DNA of 64,000 bases from Glossina fuscipes (lineage: Eukaryota > Arthropoda > Insecta > Diptera > Glossinidae). Below, piece after piece: positions 35,653-44,019 of the stretch. The notes below the pieces were generated by a model that did no database searches, was not told the DNA's origin, and saw nothing but the letters and a program-made list of their open reading frames with translations. The position numbers and the translations under genes are program-made. How positions within the stretch are numbered: the stretch's first letter is position 1; each line of letters begins with the position of its first letter. The stretch lies in NCBI RefSeq assembly GCF_014805625.2, contig NW_024003331.1:1-64000 (forward strand), written 5' to 3'.

Positions 35653-36080
35653 AAAAAGCTTATATCCAAATTTCAAAATGCACTAGCGGAGTCAAGAACT
35701 CCATTAAAAGGAAAAAAGCTTAGATCCAATTTCAAAATGCAGCAGCGGAGTCAAGAACTCCATTAAAAGGAAAAAAAGCTTAGATCCAAATGTCAAAATG
35801 TACTAGCGGAGTCAAGAACTCAATTAAAAGAAAAAAAGCTTACATTTAAGAAATCAATACCCAAATGTATAAAAACTTAGATCCAAAACCTCAAATGTGT
35901 AATAGCAGAGCCAAGAACCCAGATAAGAAAAGGAAAGCTTAGATTCAAATGCATAAAAGCTAGATTCAAAATCTCAATAGCAGAATTAAGAACTCCAATG
36001 TAGGACAAGCTAAGTAAAAACTCAAAGTATAAACACAAGAACGCAAACTGTTTGATAACAGAATTAAAAACCCTAATGTA
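35653..36080 (+). repeat. 60-bp tandem array in the U3 part of LTR copy 2
   Basis: AGCTTA recurs at 35657, 35717, 35777 and 35837 (period 60) within units containing CAAAATG, AGCGGAGTCAAGAACT and ATTAAAAG, followed by more worn units. Copy 1 lacks the array at the matching place. Confidence 0.8.
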
Positions 36081-36485
36081 TAAAACGACAAGTAAAAGGG
36101 GAAAAAAAAACTCAAAATATCCACAAGCATAAAGGGAAAGAAAAAAACCACAAGGTACAAAAGAGAGAGCATAGTTGTGAGAACCCAACCCGTATTAAAA
36201 ACATAACTATAAGAGCACAACCTGACTTATGCGGTATGAACGCAGCCCAAACCTACGCAGAAGCTACAGCAGCTTTGCACAAGATATAGTACCGTTAGGT
36301 CACCTTGAATCTTCAACTAATGCACCAAGCTGATAGCACCGTTAGGGTAAAGAAAACAGCAGAATTGAACTTAGGTAGGGAAAATAATAAGAACATACGA
36401 TAATGCATAAACTGCATACACAAAATGTACAAAGCCACGCTCACACATGTAGAAACACACAAAACACATGCAAACACAACGCACA

Positions 36486-36657
36486 AGCACTCACATACCT
36501 AACGGTGAGCAAATCACGCGATTTGGTACCTGAGTGCTTAGCGAGTAAACAGTTGAACAAAACCTAGTAATAAGCTACACACACAAAGCACAGGCAAGCA
36601 CACAAGCACTCACATACCTAACGGTGACTAGATCACGCGATTTGGTACCTGAGTGCT
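36486..36657. repeat. Two copies of the 53-bp palindrome
   Basis: Palindromes at 36486-36538 and 36605-36657, 119 bp apart, each AGCACTCA...TGAGTGCT with ATCACGCGATTTGGTACC inside. One copy is present in the LTR at 27939. Confidence 0.8.
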
Positions 36658-36843
36658 TAGTGAGTAGACATGTGAACAAACATAGTAATAAGTTAGATGT
36701 AAGTTGGTTAAGTTGTACATAAGTAGGATCATGCAGGGTGCAACTGAGGTTGCGACTGCAGCCAACCTAAGCTAAGTATACACATAGGCATATGTAAACA
36801 CACAGAGCAGGTTGGCAACAGGACAAGCGAGCGAGGTTTCGGC

Positions 36844-36910
36844 TATAAAAGAGCGGCGCATCGCACAGACTCGTTCAGTTTGGTGTCATAGCCGTCTAGG
36901 TAAGTACCCA
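36844..36910 (+). promoter_or_regulatory. LTR promoter and 5' splice site, copy 2
   Basis: TATAAAA at 36844-36850, arthropod-type initiator TCAGTT at 36875-36880 (A+1 36877), donor CTAG|GTAAGT at 36899/36900. All three are conserved in copy 1 despite heavy divergence in the rest of U3. Confidence 0.7.
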
Positions 36911-36961
36911 TAGACGTTCGGACAAGTTGACCATTATAAAGAGTTTTTTGTTTACTTTACG

Positions 36962-37285
36962 GATAGGGGATGTGCTGGTTCAGCTTTTTAATCGCCATCC
37001 CTGAAGGACTTTTAGGACAACCGACTTAACTGATAGGGGATGCGCTGGTTCAGCTTTTTAATCGCCATCCCTGAAAGACTTTTAGGACAACCGACTTAAC
37101 TGATAGGGGATGTGCTGGTTCAGCTTTTTAATCGCCATCCCTGANNNNNNNNNNGGATGTGCTGGTTCAGCTTTTTAATCGCCATCCCTGAAGGACTTTT
37201 AGGACAACTGCCCTAACTGATAGGGGATGTGCTGGTTCAGCTTTTTAATCGCCATCCCTGAAGGACGAAGAGACTTTTTTTTTAC
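36962..37285 (+). repeat. Tandem 70-bp hairpin units with a collapsed gap
   Basis: GATAGGGGATG starts units at 36962, 37032, 37102 and 37219, with one more unit crossing the gap at 37145-37154. Each unit has GGGGATGYGCTGGTTCAG and TTAATCGCCATCCC, so the stem ends match copy 1 while the loop differs. The next unit after the gap is out of register with the 70-bp period by 23 bp, so the true copy number is unknown. Confidence 0.85.
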
Positions 37286-37639
37286 TTTTTTTGCTGGACT
37301 CACACACCAACCAGGGATGAACCAAGGCAGCTATGACACTCGCGAAGTTTTCGGTTCTTTCTTGCAGTGCTCGCGATATTAAAAACGTAACGGAAAAAAA
37401 AGAAGTGCAAGTAAAACGAGGAAACCAAAACAAGCCGGTAATAATACGACAAGTCGGGACACCTCGCTGGTTCCTTGCCCCAGCCATTTCATACTTCCGT
37501 CCAGTAAAGAGGAACCAATAAAGCTAAGAGATCATAACACCATTCCCCCCGAAGGTCCTGATTATTTATTAAAATTTTCTTGCAACGGATCCTGGATTGA
37601 CTGGGTATACCCCGCCTAAGGAAACTCGTTACAAGTTAC

Positions 37640-38220
37640 ATTCTGGAACCATAGAATTTATTTTCACTCATACGATACGCTTCGCAACTTTCATGCTTAG
37701 TACGCTTCGCGTTTGTTTTTGTACATTAGAAGGTAAACATAAAAAAAGCAAAGGAGAACATACATGTGCGAATTCCCACAAGAAAAAGTAAAGAAAAGGA
37801 AAGCGAAAAACATAAATACAAAATTAGAACAAACAGAATTTGCTACCAAATTTGCATAGCAATTGCACTACGAAAGTTACACGCAAAGAAAATTTCACAA
37901 GAAAGTAACAAAAAGAGAAGCAAAAGTAAGAAGTCTTGATCTCAATTTCCCTAAAATCGTTAAAGCCGCACCAAATTACTTTAAAGTTAATTCTTTTAGT
38001 TTCTGCTTAATTCTTTCCGGGGATAGCTGCTTACAACAACTCTGCAGGATTATTAAGAGAAGTGCTTTCGTCTCCTTCTTATATCCACCGCCAAAGCATG
38101 AGAGGTATATTTTTTTCTAAAACAAGCAATGTTGCAAAAATAATTAACCTACAATGGCATTGAGGACGTTTTATTAAGAAAAAATTCGTAGTTTTTTCGA
38201 CGTTAGGGACATATTTGCAT
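37640..38220. other. No gene seen
   Basis: A-rich; short frames at 37597-37791 and 37863-38120 (+) are lysine-rich by composition and show no domain. Confidence 0.5.
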
Positions 38221-38229
38221 CAACTAAGG

Positions 38230-39010
38230 ATAAGGGATATATTGAGTTTATCAAAACGTTTGCAACCCCCAGAACGAAGCTCTAAAGAGCCCACAAAGTG
38301 TTTATATTCTTTATCAGCATTAAATTCTAAATCGATTTAAGCATGTCCGTCTAACCGGTTGTCTGCCTAGCTGTCTGTCCGTCTGTGCAATGTCTATTGT
38401 AAACATTCTCCCGACATGAAAATTTAGTTCTCTTCCTTTTCTTTACGATCATGGTGACGAATATAAAAGAATCGATTACGACCAAACACAATTTTCGTAC
38501 TTGTTTTACTTCACATTTAATAAATATTAAATTTGTCGAACATTTCGAAAATGATAAAGGGAAATACATCTCTAACATGTTCAATGTGTTACTCTTCCTT
38601 TTAGTTTGGACATAGAAAACAGATTTACTAAAAAATAAAAATAAAAATTTAACGACTTCATTTTGAAGACGTTTTTGAACATGAACAGTAGAGTAAATTT
38701 AAAAAATTTCAACCTTCTATCTTGCATAATTGACGCGTAATGAGCAAAACAACAAAATTTTTCTTAAAGACATAGAGGGCTTTCAACTTACGCTTCACAT
38801 TCGCAGTTTTCCTTCCCCGATTTGTCCTATTTTGTACACCAACGTGAATGCCAGAACCTTCAGCGTCTCTGCCAAATTTGAAGTCGATATCCTAATTTTT
38901 GCGAGGCGAATATTAACAATGTACAAAGCTCAGACACACGGACATACAGATATGGCAAGATCGATTCAGAATTTAGAATTTAATGCTGATTAGGTTCAGA
39001 ATTTAAGGCT
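38230..39010. repeat. Two dispersed-repeat fragments, opposite strands
   Basis: 38230-38420 (+) has AACGTTTGCAACCCCCAGAA, AAATCGATTTAAGCATGTCC and GTCTGTCCGTCTG. 38780-39010 reads on the minus strand with TTAGGATATCGACTTCAAAT, as in family C (55797 on). The middle (38430-38770) shows nothing recognisable. Confidence 0.55.
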
Positions 39011-39419
39011 TATTGAGTGTACACGGTTACGAAAATGCCATTTTTGATGATTTGAGTTATCATCGACTAGTTTCGACTTTCTAAGAAACTAAATTCTAAA
39101 GAAGGGGAAAACCAGGTAGACATTCATGACGTGTCGTGCTGCTGGCGACTGGCGAAGCGATTAGCAATATTTGGCAGAAATTTAGCGCAAGAGCAAATTA
39201 ACGGATTACTAATGTCGTAATGACAACTTGCTTGTATGAGAGTGTGTAAGCTGAATATTTGCGGTAGGCAAAGTCAGTCAAAGAGAGAATCGTGAGAGTC
39301 GAAAGCCAGTTGAGAATTTTTTAATTAAAGGGTTGCAAGTTTAAATTCTTCAAAATAATTTGTAAGCTGATTTTTTAAAAATGAAACCTAAACTTTTCTA
39401 AAAATTACAACTCGATACT

Positions 39420-39800
39420 ATGACCTTTATTTCAAAAGGGGTTAAACGTTACAATGCTTTATAGCTTCCTTTTGGTGGTTGATTGAATCATTGAATTTAA
39501 GAAAGGCAATAATTTTACGTCGTCTGGATGCAATGAGATACAGGTTGGCTCGATCACAAACACTAAATCGTTAATATACAGAGCAAACAAAACTGGTCAC
39601 AAGTGACTATCTAGAAGAACACCTGAAGCAACAGAAAACTTCCTAAATTGGAAAAAGTTAGATATGAAGAAGTGCTAGTTTAGAAATCAACATCAAGCGG
39701 CTAATATTAATAAAGACATTACTAAACCCAGTGTGTATGTGACATTAGCCCATCAGCCAAAGGAAAATCCTTAAAAATATGGTATATGGACTCTAAAGGG
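39420..39800 (-). mobile_element. LINE reverse transcriptase fragment, minus strand
   Basis: Minus translation gives VASGVLLDSHL, PVLFALYINDLVFVIEP and SLHPDDVKLL (the HPDD codons are at 39519-39530). This is the xxSGVPQGSHLGPLLFxLYINDL ... YADDVKLx palm region of a Jockey/CR1-type reverse transcriptase, with YADD changed to HPDD and at least one stop. The flanks give no further domains. Confidence 0.7.
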
Positions 39801-39809
39801 TTTATAAAG

Positions 39810-40980
39810 ATTCATCTGGTTTGCTGAAATATCGTTTAATAGTGAAAGTCGCATGCCGAGCAACAGCACCGTTAAACGGTAGAGGAAGCAATTGTTCAAT
39901 ACCTCTACGATAGTATGCGAGATATTTATTCTAATTTTTATGAAACGGAATAAGAAATAAATTACAATTAAATGTTTTTCGTGTGGATAAGCCTTTCACT
40001 GCGTCGCCATTGTGCGTTGGCATTACTACCAAATACGTCAGGTTATTTTCAAAACCATGTTTTCACTTTTTGCTTTCAACTATCTACCGCTTGGCACATA
40101 CATGACGTTAATGTCTCCATGAGTCAAAGTGAAATGTGCATAGAGTTCACAAAGTTGTAGTAAAAAATATTAGGTTTAACGCATTACTCCATTCTGATGG
40201 TTACAACAACATTGTAATGGCTATAGTGGAATAGGAAGGTTTAATGACCACAAAACTAAGGAAGGAAAAATTTCTACAAAAAAAGGATCATTTATATCAA
40301 GAAACACTAAATGTTAGTAGTTGATGATGAAAAATGCTACAGAAAATAATTATTTGCCCTGTAGACACAACAGTATCCCAAGTTTGGACGTCACATAAAT
40401 TTCGCCAGAGAAATTACCTCATAAGGAGTTAGTTAAATAGAAAACAACAGCTTCTAGCTTGTTTAACTTGAAAACTTATGTAATAGCTGCTGATGAGTAA
40501 CAAAGCCTCATTCCACACCGAATATTTCCTGCCTGCTTTGTCTCGACGACACTTAGAGTTATTTTATTTGTCTGTTTTCTGTTTCGTAGTAAATTTATAG
40601 GCATTTACCATTTGAGAGTACATATGAGACGTAAATGGTTGGATTTCTAAACCGACAACCAGTTGTAAACAGCCACATGCAAACAACTGAATTAAAAAAC
40701 AGGTAAGTTCCCTACAGTCGGCTAAAGTCGGTCATTAGCTACCCTTCGATACATTGCTTAAAAATTATACATAAATTTTCACCCTCATGTTGGAGGATGC
40801 TCAAACGCTAACCTGGTTTAAATTGATCCATTTGTCAAAAACAACGATTAGGCAATAAAGCCAAATTAGGCTGCAGATAGGTTAGCTTTCATGAGAGCAG
40901 TCGAAAAAATAGATATATGTGATCCAAACTTCATCGTAAATTATTAAAAATTTGATTTTTTGGGCATATAAATCATTACT
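39810..40980. other. No gene seen
   Basis: AT-rich; a small palindrome ACCGTTAAACGGT lies at about 39869-39881. The frame 39972-40160 (+) has no recognisable domain. Confidence 0.5.
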
Positions 40981-40989
40981 GCACTCTAC

Positions 40990-41200
40990 ATCATGCGTGA
41001 TGCGGGGTATAGTTAGTTTACGTGAACGTTTGTAACACCCAGAAAGGGTAAACATGATCCACTTGCTATACCTATCGATTCAGAAGCATTTTTTTGATTA
41101 AGCTTTTCTGTCCGCCTGTCCGTCTGATGTCTTCCCATGTATTCTGTGTTCAATCTACAGGTCGCAAAATTGACGAAAAAAAAGGCTTAATTGCTAACGT
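40990..41200 (-). repeat. Dispersed repeat family A, minus copy
   Basis: The plus strand shows TGTAACACCCAGAA, ATACCTATCGATTCAGAA, CTGTCCGCCTGTCCGTCTG and TGTTCAATCTACAGGTCGC, the reverse complement of the 3' half of the copies at 2640 and 49240. Confidence 0.65.
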
Positions 41201-41299
41201 TTTATGATGAGCGACAATGATTCGACATAGAAATTAAGTGAACCAAATTTGAACTTCATACACCACATATCATGTGCTTTGATTATGTTTTCACTTGAC

Positions 41300-41760
41300 A
41301 AAAACATTTATTGACAAAAATTGGTATAATATGTATTAATCAAAATAGTTTCCATAAGTTTCTACAACTTTTCTCAATTTTTCTGGAAACATGACGACAC
41401 CGTGCGGGAGGAATCATATTGACTTGGCGCGCCAGGCAAACCATGCTGCATTCATCTGAAGAAGTGGCAATCTGAAGGTGGTATATCTTGAGTGCGGTAG
41501 AACTTATTATTTGAGTTACAACAGAGTGTTCTTGGGAACTCTTCTAACGTTGAGCCAAGCGTCGTCATGCAAGAGAATGACTTAGCGTCTGATAATCGCT
41601 ATTGCTGGTTTTTCTTTCAACACTAAATCCTTCAATTTGCTCATTTGACGTTGGAAAACATCTGCAGTAACAATTTCATTTGCTTTTAGCAGCTCATAAT
41701 ACATTACAGCTTATTAATCCCGCCATACACAGCAAAACTTTTTTTTTATTCCGTTTCGGT
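41300..41760 (-). mobile_element. mariner transposase relic, C-terminal half
   Basis: Minus-strand reading: LLKANEIVTADVFQRQMSK (about 41690-41635), LKEKPAIAIIRR, then ILLHDDAWLNVR, which is the HDNARPH block with the second catalytic aspartate, VLPHSRY, and FPEKLRKVVETYGNYFD at about 41390-41340, the family's C-terminus. Stops interrupt the frame and the third aspartate block is lost. Confidence 0.75.
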
Positions 41761-41769
41761 GGCGGTGTG

Positions 41770-42920
41770 CACTAACCCATCACTCTTTACGACAGATAAA
41801 CAGAAAGACGTGCTTAGGTCTATGGAGAATTTGATGCTGACCAGTTTTATATTTACTTTAGGAAGTTTTTAAAGCATCTTTTCTTTGAGGCGTTGCCAAA
41901 ATTTGAACTGAATGATTACACTCTTAACCTTCGGTAATGGTAATAGCGGCGGAATAGATGTCCAAAATAATGCCCGAGCTACGTACACTTTTCTCTCTGG
42001 ATTTTATTAATATATGCGTGTTTAGCAACCGTTTATGTAAATTTAATTTGCATCATTTGAACTTGACCGGGTATTGGGTAATACATTCAAACACTTGACC
42101 CTTGAATCTTCAATATTTTTCTATATTCCTACTGTTATCTATAAGCGTCCCCGTCTTTTGCCATTCTACTCTATACTGTAGCTCCATTGTGCTGTGAAAA
42201 TATTTTGTATTCTGCGTTCTTCTTGCTTGAATACAATCGTCCTGGATGATAACCATTCAACTGCTTTCGAGAACTGACAAATGATTTGGTTATGTATTCC
42301 GCAGAATAAGCGAGCTTTTCATTCTTATTCTTTAATAGCATTTGTCTACACAGAAGTTATGTTAAGAGACAGAAAGAAAATTGCATTCATTTTGATTGCC
42401 GTTGCAAATTTCTTTATCACTAAACTATTCTCTGCGGTTCATTCTTGATTACACTACTGTCTGATAAACATAGGAAGCGACAGGCTTTTGAAACCCATAT
42501 TTGCACATAGCTTCGTCTTAGTTATATATATAGAAGGATTATTATCTAGATTTTTAAATGACTCTAAAAAACATTAGTACTGAATCTCAGATTGCTAAGA
42601 ACGACGTGTTGATCATAATTGATTAACTAAATAAATTTTTTTTTTCTTTTTGAAGTAAAATCTAGTCAATTTTTAACTTATTTTGCACAGAATCAATCGA
42701 AGAATATATGTATATTCCGTTACCATTAAATATTTAGGGTCCATAAGGGTTCCAGATTTGATATTTAGCTTGACTTTTTATAACTTTAGTTGAAGGTTTT
42801 TGCATTCAGAGTTTAAGGAAGATATTCTTTAAAAAAATTCGAAGAAATAAATCAGATTTTATGTATGTATTAAATACAAGGGCGAACTGCATTGACGAAA
42901 TCAGGCGAGATGTAGAAAAC
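41770..42920. other. No gene seen
   Basis: AT-rich, with traces of the family A start (GACAGATAAACAG) near 41800. No exon or transposase recognised. Confidence 0.45.
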
Positions 42921-42949
42921 TACTTTAATATGAGGCTCATCGAGCTCGT

Positions 42950-43181
42950 TTCTGTGAGAGTAGTCAATGTGTGTCAAATGACCGCTCATGGTAGACTAGA
43001 CAGGGTACAATTTGTTTTCGGAAAACACACATTAAAAAAAGTTTTAAATATTGAAAAATAGGTTGTGTGTATATTTTAGGAAAAGCCAATAAGATACATA
43101 ATGATACAGTAACGTTGTATGCGAGAAATTTTAAACGAAATTTTAAAAACGGTCATTTGACCGCGCATGGTAGGTTTAGTA
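42950..43181 (-). mobile_element. TTAA-flanked piggyBac-type MITE, worn copy
   Basis: The right end GGTTTAGTA followed by TTAA (43182-43185), with ACGGTCATTTGACCGCGCATGG just inside, is the reverse complement of the left end of the MITE at 54682. Similarity runs inwards through TTTTAAACGAAATTTTAAAA, GCGAGAAATTTTAAACG and ATAAGATACATAATG. The left end near 42950 keeps TCAAATGACCGCTCATGG but no clear TTAA. Confidence 0.65.
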
Positions 43182-43189
43182 TTAACATC

Positions 43190-44010
43190 TCACTATATGT
43201 TCTTCACTGTTATCGGATGCCAAGCTTTTACACGTTTGCAGTGACTTCGCGGTTTACTTGCAACTTGCATCTGTACTGTTTGTGGGTGTGCCTCTGTGCT
43301 CTATGCTTTCTTCTATTTTTCTTTCTCATTTATTTATGTATGAATTTTTCTTTTTTCTTTACTTCTCCTTATATGCTTTATATTAGTGTTTACTAATAAA
43401 AATTATAAGATTTACTTCTAAGAGTCAATTGAATTCAGCTGTTAATTTACTTTAGCTGAGTTTCATGTGTAAGTAAACAAGTTAGTAAAAAACATATAAA
43501 TTGGTTTTTCTGGGTGTGTTTACTGAAAATATCAATTAGCTTGTCTTGTGTATTGCACTATAAATTCAACGGAAATGGAAAAGATCTGTAATTTGGTTGA
43601 ACAGTTCCCATATTCTATATATTCTATATGTTCCATATCTACTTTAAAAAGTATCGTGAGGACGTTGTGGAAATAAAAATTTATTGGTTATAGCAAACGT
43701 ACTAATAAGCCGCTCTCCTTTTTCGTTAATTTCTCTTTATTCACCCTTTTACGGATGTTCCCAACAAAACACAAGTTCTATAGGCATGGAATTCGCATCC
43801 TCCCAGAGGGATGAAAAGAGGTGGCTGTATTACATGGACAACATTTTGTGCGTATATGAATAAATAAGTACTACTGGGTTGCTAACAATGACTTACGAAA
43901 TAAACAGTGTTATTCTTAGTGTTACAAATTAAATGTTTAGTAAGTCTATCACGGCTGCATGCAGACTGCTAAAGACTAATCAATCTGACTGCTCTATTTT
44001 ATAGATAAAC
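43190..44010. other. No gene seen
   Basis: The 109-codon frame at 43067-43396 (+) overlaps the MITE and a T-rich tract and is not a gene. Confidence 0.5.
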
Positions 44011-44019
44011 GATATCACA

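Larger units (their letters stand above)
35209..37633 (+). mobile_element. Solo LTR, copy 2 (2.4 kb, with a 10-base gap)
   Basis: Begins TGTAAGGAAGCG and ends CTCGTTACA, flanked by AGTT at 35205-35208 and 37634-37637, a clean 4-bp target duplication. It has the same order of parts as copy 1: terminal hairpin (35210-35235), CA-rich U3, palindromes, TATA at 36844, initiator at 36875, donor at 36900, 70-bp hairpin units, possible acceptor ending 37314, AATAAA at 37517-37522, U5-like end. Unlike copy 1 it has a 60-bp tandem array in U3. The outer flanks of the two LTRs differ and no internal coding region separates them, so they are independent solo LTRs. A 62-codon frame at 37333-37521 is not kept in copy 1. 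Confidence 0.9.

Noticed and set aside
37333..37521. 62-codon protein encoded in LTR copy 2
   Set aside because: The matching frame in copy 1 is broken by stops soon after its start.
27939..37633. One complete LTR retrotransposon with 5' and 3' LTRs
   Set aside because: The outer flanks differ (ATAT against AGTT), each LTR has its own duplication on both sides, and no gag or pol sequence lies between.
43067..43396. 109-codon plus-strand gene
   Set aside because: It starts inside the TTAA MITE and continues into a T-rich tract.
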